Below, piece by piece: positions 17,540-25,864 of a stretch of DNA of 60,854 bases. Position 1 is the first letter of the stretch; each line of letters opens with the position of its first letter. The stretch is from Chitinophagaceae bacterium. Lineage in GTDB: Bacteria; Bacteroidota; Bacteroidia; Cytophagales; Cytophagaceae. The stretch lies in NCBI GenBank assembly GCA_028288405.1, contig JAQBNS010000012.1, positions 1 through 60,854 of the forward strand. Reading direction: 5' to 3'. The notes below the pieces were generated by a model. The model was given only the letters and a program-made list of their open reading frames with translations, was not told the DNA's origin and did no database searches. A program made the translations under genes and the position numbers.

Positions 17540-17565
17540 AAGTGGTAGAAAGTGGTAGAAAGTGG
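17498..17565 (+). promoter_or_regulatory. MraZ operator array upstream of mraZ
   Basis: Three AAAGTGG units begin at 17539, 17549 and 17559, exactly 10 bp apart. A second block has AAAGTGG at 17498 and AAAATGG at 17508, again 10 bp apart. MraZ in other bacteria binds short direct repeats of this type (TGGGN with 5-nt spacers in E. coli, AAAGTG(T/G)N3 in Mycoplasma) to control its own operon. The last unit touches the -33 element of the promoter, consistent with repression. A perfect DnaA box overlaps the first base of the triple block. Confidence 0.8.
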
Positions 17566-17595
17566 TTGGTTTTTGCTTTTTCTTACTTATTTTTG
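17566..17595 (+). promoter_or_regulatory. Promoter of the division/cell-wall cluster
   Basis: TTG at 17566-17568 and TATTTTTG at 17588-17595 are separated by exactly 19 bp, an exact fit to the Bacteroidota vegetative pattern TTG-N19-TAnnTTTG. Transcription would begin near 17602, about 15 nt before the mraZ ATG at 17617. Confidence 0.7.
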
Positions 17596-17616
17596 TTTAA
17601 GGTCAAAAACGAAATA

Positions 17617-18063
17617 ATGGCTTACCTATCAGGAGAATATGAGTGTAAAATGGATGCGAAAGGGCGCATGGTGCTTCCTGCGCGCATTAAATCCACTTTG
17701 CCTGATGCGGAAGTCACGAAAGTCTTCGTGAAACGTGGCTTTGAAGCATGCCTTGTGTTGTATCCGGAATTGGAATGGAAGAAGGTATATTCTAAAGTAG
17801 CGGGCTTAAGCGAGTTCAACGAAGAGCAAAGAAACTTTCAGCGCAATTTTTTCAGCGGCAGCGCAGAGCTGGAGCTAGACTCCGCCGGCCGTTTCCTGAT
17901 TCCTAAACTCATGTTGAAGTACGCCGATATAGACAAGGACGCTATTGTAGTAGGAGTGGGGAACAGAGTAGAGATATGGAATCCTGATAAATACAATCAG
18001 TACCTGATCAAGGATCAAAATGAGTTTTCAAAACAGGCAGAAAAGTTTCTGTCCGGACAATAG
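17617..18063 (+). CDS. mraZ: Transcriptional regulator MraZ
   Basis: MraZ is a double-AbrB-fold DNA-binding protein that controls the division and cell-wall cluster. The ATG at 17617 gives 148 residues starting MAYLSGEYECKMDAKGRM, the normal length. The frame is open further upstream to 17482, but that stretch contains the operator repeats and promoter, so it is not coding. The first DAKGRMVLPARIK (about residues 14-26) and the second DSAGRFLIPKLM (about 86-97) are the two AbrB-like halves. It is followed after 12 bp by rsmH. Confidence 0.95.
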   Translation: MAYLSGEYECKMDAKGRMVLPARIKSTLPDAEVTKVFVKRGFEACLVLYPELEWKKVYSKVAGLSEFNEEQRNFQRNFFSGSAELELDSAGRFLIPKLMLKYADIDKDAIVVGVGNRVEIWNPDKYNQYLIKDQNEFSKQAEKFLSGQ

Positions 18064-18075
18064 TAAAGTGTGAGT

Positions 18076-18981
18076 ATGGAGTATCATGTGCCGGTCTTAT
18101 TAGAAGAATGTATAGATGGCCTGATCTGGGATGAGAAGGGAACTTACGTGGATGTTACGTTTGGAGGGGGAGGACACTCGGCACGCATACTGGAATCATT
18201 GAAAGGCGGAGTGCTGTATGGTGTAGACCAGGACAGCGATGCTGCCAAAAATATCGATCAATTCAAATCCAATCGTTCTTTCAAATTCATAGCAGGCAAT
18301 TTTAGGCACCTCAGCAAATACCTTCGGATGGAGGGCGTGCGCGAAGTACACGGAATTCTTGGAGACCTGGGTGTTTCGTCGCATCAGTTTGACACCGCTG
18401 ACCGGGGTTTTTCTATACGCTTCGACGGAGAGTTGGACATGCGCATGGATAAGTCAGAAGGAATGTCTGCCAAAGATGTTTTAAACACTTACGCGGAAGA
18501 CAAGCTGGTCCATATGTTCAGCATGTATGGTGAAGTAAAGAATGCAAAAACACTGGCCCGCGAAATTTGTCGTTTTCGCATTGAGAAAAAATTCGATACG
18601 ACTACAGATTTGAAAGAGTCCGCCTGGAAAGTGGCTCCTAAAGGTTATGAAATGAAATACCTGGCGCAAGTGTTCCAGGCGATACGCATAGAAGTCAACG
18701 ATGAAATGGGCGCGCTCAGGGATTTGTTGCAGCAGGCAGAAAAACTATTGGTGAAAGGCGGAAGGCTGGTTATCATTTCTTATCACTCGCTGGAAGACCG
18801 GTTGGTAAAGGATTACATGAATGCAGGTAATTTTGCAGGCATCATCAAAAAGGATTTATACGGCAACGATCAAAAGCCTTTTCAGTTGCTGACAAGAAAA
18901 CCGGTATTGCCTTCGGAAGAAGAATACGCCAGAAATACCAGATCAAGAAGTGCAAAATTAAGAATAGCTGTAAAAAGATAA
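18076..18981 (+). CDS. rsmH: 16S rRNA (cytosine(1402)-N(4))-methyltransferase
   Basis: RsmH methylates the N4 of C1402 in the ribosomal P site using S-adenosylmethionine. Signatures are YHVPVLLEECIDGL at the N-terminus, the SAM motif VDVTFGGGGHSARIL near residue 27, GILGDLGVSSHQFD near 96, RGFSIRFDGELDMRMD near 112 and SYHSLEDRLVK near 236. The ATG at 18076 places HVPVL in its usual position; a GTG at 18070 would add two residues. Second gene of the cluster, 4 bp before ftsL. Confidence 0.96.
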   Translation: MEYHVPVLLEECIDGLIWDEKGTYVDVTFGGGGHSARILESLKGGVLYGVDQDSDAAKNIDQFKSNRSFKFIAGNFRHLSKYLRMEGVREVHGILGDLGVSSHQFDTADRGFSIRFDGELDMRMDKSEGMSAKDVLNTYAEDKLVHMFSMYGEVKNAKTLAREICRFRIEKKFDTTTDLKESAWKVAPKGYEMKYLAQVFQAIRIEVNDEMGALRDLLQQAEKLLVKGGRLVIISYHSLEDRLVKDYMNAGNFAGIIKKDLYGNDQKPFQLLTRKPVLPSEEEYARNTRSRSAKLRIAVKR

Positions 18982-18985
18982 GACC

Positions 18986-19369
18986 ATGTCCAACAGTTAT
19001 AAAATAGAAGAGGAAGAAGAAGAACCAAGGATACGAACAGGCGGTTTGTTCAGTGCCATGGAAAGCATCACAGGTTCGTCCGGTCTGTTTAAGGAAGGTC
19101 TGCCGGTGAAGTATGTTCCTTATGTATTTTATGTCTGTGTATTCATGATGGGATACATCTGGAATGCACATACATCAGACAAGTTGGTTCGTAAAATTTC
19201 AAAAATGAAAGTGGAGGTCAACGACCTTCGCGCGGATTATACCACATTGAAAGCAGAACTCATGTACAAAAGCAAGCAATCGGAAGTCGCTAAACAAGTG
19301 CAATCCATAGGTTTGGAAGAGAGCATGGTTCCTCCACAAAAAATAGATTTAGAAGAGATTGAATATTAA
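18986..19369 (+). CDS. ftsL: FtsL-like cell division protein
   Basis: The 127-residue protein has an acidic N-terminal cytoplasmic part with a run of glutamates (residues 8-13), one membrane helix (about 52-70, YVPYVFYVCVFMMGYIW) and a short coiled-coil periplasmic part (KISKMKVEVNDLRADYTTLKAE). This layout and the position between rsmH and ftsI are those of the Bacteroidota FtsL-like family. FtsL acts with FtsB and FtsQ to activate FtsWI. Its last 11 bp overlap ftsI. Confidence 0.88.
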   Translation: MSNSYKIEEEEEEPRIRTGGLFSAMESITGSSGLFKEGLPVKYVPYVFYVCVFMMGYIWNAHTSDKLVRKISKMKVEVNDLRADYTTLKAELMYKSKQSEVAKQVQSIGLEESMVPPQKIDLEEIEY

Positions 19370-21461
19370 GAGCGCCATATTACTAAGAATCCGCATCGCC
19401 TTTTTATTTCTGGTGCTGTTCTCTTTTACTATTGTCTGGCGCATCGTGAAAGTGCAGCAGATAGAGGGAGAACGCTGGAAAAAAATAGCGCATGAAAATC
19501 TGTTGCAATACAGAACAGTAAAAGCGACGCGTGGTAATATTTATTCTGATAACGGCAGTTTATTGGCTACTTCTATTCCTTTCTACAGATTATGTTTTGA
19601 TCCTACAATTGTAGATGAAAAAATATTTAGAGAAGGATTAGATTCATTGGCTCTGCAGTTGTCGCGTTTTTACAAAGACAAGAGCGCAGCAGAGTACGCA
19701 AGGATGCTGAGCAAAGCAAAGAAGGATAAGAGACAATATTTAGTCATCAACAAGGACCTGATCAATTTTCAAGGAAAGAAAACGATGTCCGAATGGCCGA
19801 TCTTTAGAGAGGGTAAGTCAAAGGGCGGTGTAGTGTTTGAAAAAATAGACAAACGTTTCAGACCCTTTTCTTCTTTGGCCATGCGTACCATTGGTTTTGT
19901 AAATGAAAACAATAAAGGTGCCGGTCTGGAATATACTTTTAATAATCAATTGGCCGGCAGAAACGGTCAGGCTTTGTTTACGAAAATTTCCGGTGGTACC
20001 TGGAAACCGATGCACGACGAATCGGAAGTAAGACCGGTAGACGGTATCGATATCCAGACGACGATCAATGTCAACATACAGGATGTAGCGGAAGCCAGCT
20101 TGAGAAGACACTTGACCAAACACGACGCGGATTACGGTTGTGTAGTTTTGATGGAAGTGAAAACAGGAGAGATCAAAGCACTTGCCAATATGGGCAAAGT
20201 GGCTCCGGGAGTGTATGCCGAAAATTATAACTATGCTGTCGGTAACCAGGGCTTAACGGATCCGGGTTCTACGTTCAAATTGGTTTCTATGATTGCCATG
20301 ATCGAAGAATCAGGCATGAAGCTGGAAGACACGATCAACACCGGTAAAGGGGAATACAAGTTTTACGACCGCATCATGCGCGATCACAATGCGGACGGTT
20401 ATGGCGTGATTACCATGCAGCAAGCCTTTGAGAAAAGTTCGAACATCGCGATTTCCAAAAAGGTGCAGGAAGTATTTGGTTCGAAGCCGGAAGCTTTCAT
20501 CGGTTATGTAAGACGTCTGGGAATGGCTGATCCATTGGGCTTCCAGATGGAAGGTACGGCGAAACCTCGTATCAAAACACCGACGTCAAAATCCTGGAGT
20601 GGTATTACCTTGCCCTGGATGTCGATCGGTTATGAATTGGAAGTAACACCTTTGCAAACATTGGCGCTTTACAATGCCGTGGCCAATAATGGAACCATGA
20701 TTCGTCCAATCATTGTCAAGTCTACCAAAATAGTGGATCACAACATCGATGAATTCGAAACAGAGGTTTTGGTTGATAAAATTTGCAGCGACAAAACATT
20801 GGCCATGATGAGAACGGCACTGGAAGGTGTAGTGGAAAATGGTACAGCAATGAACATTAAAAATACTACCTATAAGATTGCCGGTAAAACGGGGACTGCG
20901 CAGAAGCTAAAAGACAAGACTTATACACGTACCTACTACACTTCTTTCGTCGGTTATTTTCCTGCGGACAATCCGAAGTACAGCTGTATCGTGGTAATCG
21001 ATAACCCAAAAGGGTATGAGCAGTATGGCAGTGATGTAGCCGCACCTGTTTTCAAAGAGATAGCCGATAAATTATATTCTACGGATCTTGAATTACATCA
21101 GGTGGTGGATCTGAAACAAAAGCAAAACAATACGACGTTGCCGGTTATTCGCGGAGGCAATTTTGAAGAACTGAGAGAATTGTGCACAGATTATAAAATA
21201 GCCAATCACTCCAAGTCTGAAATTAATGAGGAGTGGGTATCTTCCAAAGCGGAAAACAGCGCGGTGATGTGGGTACCTAGAGTAACTGCAAAGGATAAAT
21301 TACCGGATGTGAATGGATACCGCTTGCGCGATGCTTTGTATCTCTTGGAGAATAAAGGATTGCATGTAAAGGTGGTAGGGGAAGGCAGAGTCTCAAGACA
21401 AACACCGGCCGCCAATAGTCCGTTGGTTGGAGTTTCAACAGTATTGCTGGAGTTAAAATAA
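19359..21461 (+). CDS. ftsI: Division transpeptidase, class B penicillin-binding protein with PASTA domain
   Basis: FtsI (PBP3) cross-links septal peptidoglycan. The 700-residue protein has an N-terminal membrane anchor (about residues 8-29), the dimerisation/pedestal domain, and the transpeptidase motifs STFK (about 304-307, catalytic serine), SSN (360-362) and KTGT (510-513). A C-terminal PASTA domain spans about 642-700 (LPDVNGYRLRDALYLLENKG...), as in the Spo5D-like branch common in Bacteroidota. It overlaps ftsL by 11 bp and murE by 1 bp (TAATG), implying translational coupling. Confidence 0.96.
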   Translation: MNIKSAILLRIRIAFLFLVLFSFTIVWRIVKVQQIEGERWKKIAHENLLQYRTVKATRGNIYSDNGSLLATSIPFYRLCFDPTIVDEKIFREGLDSLALQLSRFYKDKSAAEYARMLSKAKKDKRQYLVINKDLINFQGKKTMSEWPIFREGKSKGGVVFEKIDKRFRPFSSLAMRTIGFVNENNKGAGLEYTFNNQLAGRNGQALFTKISGGTWKPMHDESEVRPVDGIDIQTTINVNIQDVAEASLRRHLTKHDADYGCVVLMEVKTGEIKALANMGKVAPGVYAENYNYAVGNQGLTDPGSTFKLVSMIAMIEESGMKLEDTINTGKGEYKFYDRIMRDHNADGYGVITMQQAFEKSSNIAISKKVQEVFGSKPEAFIGYVRRLGMADPLGFQMEGTAKPRIKTPTSKSWSGITLPWMSIGYELEVTPLQTLALYNAVANNGTMIRPIIVKSTKIVDHNIDEFETEVLVDKICSDKTLAMMRTALEGVVENGTAMNIKNTTYKIAGKTGTAQKLKDKTYTRTYYTSFVGYFPADNPKYSCIVVIDNPKGYEQYGSDVAAPVFKEIADKLYSTDLELHQVVDLKQKQNNTTLPVIRGGNFEELRELCTDYKIANHSKSEINEEWVSSKAENSAVMWVPRVTAKDKLPDVNGYRLRDALYLLENKGLHVKVVGEGRVSRQTPAANSPLVGVSTVLLELK

Positions 21462-22927
21462 TGAAGTTGTTAAGCGATATATTGTATAAAGTTTCACTGA
21501 AATCTGTTTCAGGCAAAACCGATTTGCCTGTCGCTGATATTCAATTCGATTCCAGAAAAGTAACACCGGCTTCTGTGTTTGTAGCCATTGCCGGCAGTGC
21601 TTCGGATGGACATGCCTATATTTCTCAAGTCATAGAGAAGGGTGTGAAAATGATCGTATGCGAAGTAATGCCAACGGAACTGGTAGCAGATGTCAATTAT
21701 GTACAAGTAGCCGATTCTTCGGAAGCTCTGGGTATCATGGCTTCCAATTTCTATGACAATCCTTCCGATAAATTAAAAGTGGTGGGAGTAACAGGGACGA
21801 ATGGAAAAACAACAACGGTTACGTTATTGTTTGATCTGTTTGTGCAACTGGGTTACAAATGTGGTATGCTTTCTACTGTTCACAATAAGATCAACGAAGA
21901 CATATTGCCTTCTACTCATACCACTCCGGATGCAGTCAGTATTCAGCAATTGCTCGCTGAAATGCTGAAGAAGGGTTGCACGCATTGTTTTATGGAAGTG
22001 AGTTCGCATGCTGCGGTGCAAAGAAGAATTGCCGGATTGAATTTCGTAGGTGGATTATTCTCTAACATTACACACGATCACCTGGATTACCACAAGACGT
22101 TTGATGAATACATCAAAGCAAAAAAAATATTCTTTGACGGTTTGCAGAAAACATCTTTTGCTTTGGTCAATGCAGACGATAAGCGTGGCCTGGTGATGAT
22201 GCAAAATACAAAAGCCGCCAAGTACACTTTTAGTTTAACTCGAATAGCGGACTTTAAAGCATCGATCATTTCAAATACCATCCATGGATTGGAATTGGAT
22301 ATTGATGGCCGTTCGGTTTGGTTTAAATTGATCGGCGATTTTAACGCTTATAATTTATTGGGTGTATATGGTGCGGCCACCTTATTAGGGGAAGATAAAG
22401 ACGAAGTATTGACTGTGCTTTCCGGATTGTCTTCTGCAAAGGGAAGATTTGATCAGATCAAATCAGCTAAAGAGAATGTGACCGGCATCGTTGATTATGC
22501 GCATACCCCGGATGCTTTGGAAAATGTGTTGTCTACAATTCAATCGATCAAACAAGGCAACGAAAAAGTAATTACCATAGTGGGTTGTGGCGGCAATCGC
22601 GACGCGGCGAAAAGACCGATCATGGCTTCTATCGCTTGCAAGTTCAGCGATCAGGTCATCATTACCTCTGACAATCCCAGGGACGAAGATCCTATGGATA
22701 TCATTCGTCAGATGCAGGAAGGAATTAAGATTACGGATCAACGTAAAGTATTAATCATTGCTGATCGCAAAGAAGCCATCAAAACGGCTACTACCATGTC
22801 TAAAAGCGGAGATATTATTTTGATCGCCGGCAAGGGACATGAAAATTACCAGGAAATAAAAGGAGTGAAGTATCCTTTTGATGATAAAGAAATAGTGAAA
22901 GAAATGTTTGACCTATTAGGCAAGTAA
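21461..22927 (+). CDS. murE: UDP-N-acetylmuramoyl-tripeptide synthetase (meso-diaminopimelate-adding)
   Basis: MurE adds the third stem-peptide residue to UDP-MurNAc-L-Ala-D-Glu. The P-loop VTGTNGKTTTVTLLF is near residue 110, and the central-domain HDHLDYHKTFDEY near 207 and HTPDALENVL near 347 are present. TSDNPRDEDP near 407 contains the DNPR motif that selects meso-diaminopimelate rather than lysine. At 488 residues it is of usual length. It is the fifth cluster gene, two bp before the four-helix-bundle gene. Confidence 0.96.
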   Translation: MKLLSDILYKVSLKSVSGKTDLPVADIQFDSRKVTPASVFVAIAGSASDGHAYISQVIEKGVKMIVCEVMPTELVADVNYVQVADSSEALGIMASNFYDNPSDKLKVVGVTGTNGKTTTVTLLFDLFVQLGYKCGMLSTVHNKINEDILPSTHTTPDAVSIQQLLAEMLKKGCTHCFMEVSSHAAVQRRIAGLNFVGGLFSNITHDHLDYHKTFDEYIKAKKIFFDGLQKTSFALVNADDKRGLVMMQNTKAAKYTFSLTRIADFKASIISNTIHGLELDIDGRSVWFKLIGDFNAYNLLGVYGAATLLGEDKDEVLTVLSGLSSAKGRFDQIKSAKENVTGIVDYAHTPDALENVLSTIQSIKQGNEKVITIVGCGGNRDAAKRPIMASIACKFSDQVIITSDNPRDEDPMDIIRQMQEGIKITDQRKVLIIADRKEAIKTATTMSKSGDIILIAGKGHENYQEIKGVKYPFDDKEIVKEMFDLLGK

Positions 22928-22929
22928 CT

Positions 22930-23304
22930 ATGAAAGAGTTGGAAAGCATTATTGAAAATTCGTTTGTGTTGTCCGGAAGGATATTCACACTTTTTTGTCA
23001 ATTGGCAAAAGAAAATAACTCTGACATGGCGTCTAAGATCATGAAAAGTAACATGCCTATTCGAAAGTACATTGATTATGCAGCAGCTTCTGCTACGAAG
23101 TCCGAATACTCAGAACACGTGGCTAAAGCCTTGCAAAATGCCATCACTTTGCGCTACTGGTTAAAATGCATTCAAATGAAAAATATTGTTTGCCCCGCTT
23201 GTGAAGAGTGTGTGGAAACCTTGAATCTCTTAATCAATCAACTGATTTCTTGTGGCATGAGACAAGATGTAACTAAAGTTTTACTTCAACCCCAATTGAA
23301 CTAA
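22930..23304 (+). CDS. Four-helix-bundle protein (PF05635/IVP-like) inside the division cluster
   Basis: The 124 residues are predicted all-alpha, without signal or membrane helix. Spacing of conserved positions ([18 protein letters not shown], then [22 protein letters not shown]-like [26 protein letters not shown]) matches the four-helix-bundle family first noted in proteins encoded in 23S rRNA intervening sequences. Five cysteines, including CPACEEC near residue 95, are unusual. Its start is 2 bp after murE and its stop overlaps the mraY ATG region, so it is translated as part of the cluster. Its function is unknown; such a gene is not part of the classical order murE-murF-mraY, and murF itself is absent here. 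Confidence 0.72.
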   Translation: MKELESIIENSFVLSGRIFTLFCQLAKENNSDMASKIMKSNMPIRKYIDYAAASATKSEYSEHVAKALQNAITLRYWLKCIQMKNIVCPACEECVETLNLLINQLISCGMRQDVTKVLLQPQLN

Positions 23305-24521
23305 TGTTTTATTATTTATTCAATTACCTCGACACTGAATTTGATTTCCTGGGAGCAGGCGTATTCAAGTACATTTCTTTCAGAGCGGTATTGGCAGCAA
23401 TATTGTCGCTGGCGCTTTCTTTGATCTGGGGTGGAAAAATTATTCGTTTCATCCGTTCAAAACAAATTGGAGAAAGTGTTAGAGACTTGGGTCTTCATGG
23501 CCAGATAGAAAAAACAGGTACACCGACCATGGGTGGTATCATGATTTTAATCAGCATCATCGTACCTACCTTGTTGTTTGCCAAGTTAGATAACGTCTAC
23601 ATTATACTACTCCTGGTTTCTGCTCTATGGATGGGTTTGATTGGATTTCTGGACGATTACATCAAAGTATTCAAAAAGAACAAGGAAGGATTGAAAGGCA
23701 CATTCAAGGTAATCGGTCAAATAACACTGGGTCTGATCGTAGGTGGTGTATTGGTTTTTAATGATTCTGTTGTGATCAGGAAATACATACTGAGTACAGA
23801 CATGCAGGTGACGTCTACGATTGAAAGTTCTAATGTGTTCACTGATCAAAAAGACCTGATTACAACGATTCCGTTTTTGAAAAACAACGAGTTTGATTAT
23901 AGCAATCTGTTGTCTTTCATTCCGGAAGATTATACTTGGATCGTTTACATGATCGTAGCGGTTTTTATTATTACTGCAGTATCTAATGGGGCAAACATGA
24001 CCGATGGCATAGATGGCTTAGCCGCTGGAACATCCGCCATCATTGGAGTTACGTTTTTGATTTTCGCTTATGTTTCGGGTAACGCGATTTTCTCCAGCTA
24101 CCTGAATATCATGTTTATCCCAAACTCTGGTGAGATCGTAGTGTTCTGCGCCGCATTTGTCGGGGCCTGTATTGGCTTCTTGTGGTACAACTCATACCCG
24201 GCACAGGTGTTCATGGGTGATACAGGAAGCTTGATGTTGGGTGGTGTCATTGCAGTATTGGCTTTGACGGTGAGAAAAGAATTATTACTTCCTGTCATCT
24301 GCGGAATTTTCTTAGTGGAAAATTTATCCGTGATGCTTCAGGTCGGTTATTTCAAATACACCAGAAGAAAATACGGAGAAGGCAGGAGAATATTTAAGAT
24401 GGCTCCGCTTCATCACCATTACCAAAAGATGGCCATTCACGAATCGAAAATTGTAACCCGATTCTGGATCGTCGGAATCTTGCTGGCCATCTTAGCAGTA
24501 GCGACTTTAAAATTGAGATAA
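23304..24521 (+). CDS. mraY: Phospho-N-acetylmuramoyl-pentapeptide-transferase
   Basis: MraY transfers phospho-MurNAc-pentapeptide to undecaprenyl phosphate to give lipid I at the inner membrane. The 405-residue polytopic protein has [10 protein letters not shown] near residue 72, [16 protein letters not shown] near 114, the catalytic [12 protein letters not shown] near 232 and PLHHHYQKM near 370. It is longer than E. coli MraY because of an insert around residues 150-210, as usual in Bacteroidota. It follows the four-helix-bundle gene with overlapping stop and start. Confidence 0.97.
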   Translation: MFYYLFNYLDTEFDFLGAGVFKYISFRAVLAAILSLALSLIWGGKIIRFIRSKQIGESVRDLGLHGQIEKTGTPTMGGIMILISIIVPTLLFAKLDNVYIILLLVSALWMGLIGFLDDYIKVFKKNKEGLKGTFKVIGQITLGLIVGGVLVFNDSVVIRKYILSTDMQVTSTIESSNVFTDQKDLITTIPFLKNNEFDYSNLLSFIPEDYTWIVYMIVAVFIITAVSNGANMTDGIDGLAAGTSAIIGVTFLIFAYVSGNAIFSSYLNIMFIPNSGEIVVFCAAFVGACIGFLWYNSYPAQVFMGDTGSLMLGGVIAVLALTVRKELLLPVICGIFLVENLSVMLQVGYFKYTRRKYGEGRRIFKMAPLHHHYQKMAIHESKIVTRFWIVGILLAILAVATLKLR

Positions 24522-24526
24522 TATTA

Positions 24527-25864
24527 ATGACGAAGAACATTTCCATATTGGGTGCAGGAGAGAGTGGTACAGGCTCAGCCTTATTGGCTAAGTCGAAAGG
24601 CTTCTCTGTGTTTGTATCGGATCAGGGAAACATCAGTCCTAAATACAAGGCGGTGTTGACAGAACATGGAATTGACTTTGAAGAAGGACAACATTCAGAA
24701 GAGCGTATTTTGTCTTCCGATCTCGTTATTAAAAGCCCCGGCATTCCGGATAAAGCACCATTGATTAAGAAATTAATCGCCAAGCAGATTTCAATTATTT
24801 CTGAAATTGAATTCGCTTCGAAGTATACGCATGCTAAACTCATTGCCATTACGGGAAGCAACGGTAAAACAACGACAACATTGTTTACTTACCATCTGTT
24901 AAAAGAAATGGGTCTTCATGTGGGTTTAGCCGGTAACGTGGGAAAAAGTTTTGCCTGGCAGGTATGGGAAGAAGACCATGATTACTATGTGTTGGAGTTG
25001 AGCAGTTTTCAATTGGACGGAACATATAGCCTGAAGCCTTTTGTTTCTATTCTCTTGAACATCACACCGGATCATTTGGACCGTTACGAGTATAAGTTTG
25101 AAAACTACATCGACTCTAAATTCAGGATCGCACAAAATGCAGATGCATCGACTTTCCTGATCGTTCATGAAGATGATCCTGTTTTGGCAAAAGAAATGAT
25201 GACGCGTTTGTTTGATACCAATATCCTTGGCATTTCATTGAAGAACAGCCATGCCAGTGGAGCGTATTCAGACGGTGAATATATTTACCTGAACAATGGT
25301 TCAGGCACGAAATTACCGGTAGATCAATTGCCGCTGAAGGGCAAGCATAACCTGACCAACATGATGGCTGGATTTATTGCTGCATCTACGTTAGGATTGG
25401 ATACCAGTAAATTTGTAGAGATGGCATCTACATTTAAGAATGCCGCGCACCGTTTGGAGTTTGTTCGTGTATACAAAGACGTAACCTACATTAACGATTC
25501 CAAAGCAACCAATGTAGATTCTGTTTACTATGCACTGGATGCTATGCCGAAGAATGTGGTATGGATTGCAGGCGGTGTAGATAAAGGCAATGATTATTCT
25601 GCCATTGAAACATTGGTGAAAGAAAGAGTGAAAGCATTGGTTTGTCTGGGCAAAGACAATTCCAAACTGCACGAGTTCTTTGGAAACAAAGTTTCAAAAA
25701 TAGTGGATGCGTCCAGCATGAAAGAAGCCATTAATCAATCGACAACATTAGCCGCATCGGGAGATGTAGTTTTACTTTCTCCGGCTTGTGCGAGTTTTGA
25801 TTTGTTTAATAATTATGAAGATCGGGGAGATCAGTTTAAAGCATTAGTTTCTGAATTGAAGTAA
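24527..25864 (+). CDS. murD: UDP-N-acetylmuramoylalanine--D-glutamate ligase
   Basis: MurD adds D-glutamate to UDP-MurNAc-L-Ala in the cytoplasm. N-terminal ISILGAGESGTGSALLAK is the UDP-binding Rossmann part, ITGSNGKTTTTLFTYHLL (about residues 106-123) the P-loop, ITPDHLDRYEYKFENY (about 181) the central motif and NDSKATNVDSVYYAL (about 324) the C-terminal one. At 445 residues it is of normal length. It starts 5 bp after mraY and abuts ftsW. Confidence 0.97.
   Translation: MTKNISILGAGESGTGSALLAKSKGFSVFVSDQGNISPKYKAVLTEHGIDFEEGQHSEERILSSDLVIKSPGIPDKAPLIKKLIAKQISIISEIEFASKYTHAKLIAITGSNGKTTTTLFTYHLLKEMGLHVGLAGNVGKSFAWQVWEEDHDYYVLELSSFQLDGTYSLKPFVSILLNITPDHLDRYEYKFENYIDSKFRIAQNADASTFLIVHEDDPVLAKEMMTRLFDTNILGISLKNSHASGAYSDGEYIYLNNGSGTKLPVDQLPLKGKHNLTNMMAGFIAASTLGLDTSKFVEMASTFKNAAHRLEFVRVYKDVTYINDSKATNVDSVYYALDAMPKNVVWIAGGVDKGNDYSAIETLVKERVKALVCLGKDNSKLHEFFGNKVSKIVDASSMKEAINQSTTLAASGDVVLLSPACASFDLFNNYEDRGDQFKALVSELK

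Noticed and set aside
17482..17616. In-frame N-terminal extension of mraZ
   Set aside because: The stretch contains the operator repeats, a DnaA box and an exact promoter, and MraZ homologs start at the ATG at 17617.
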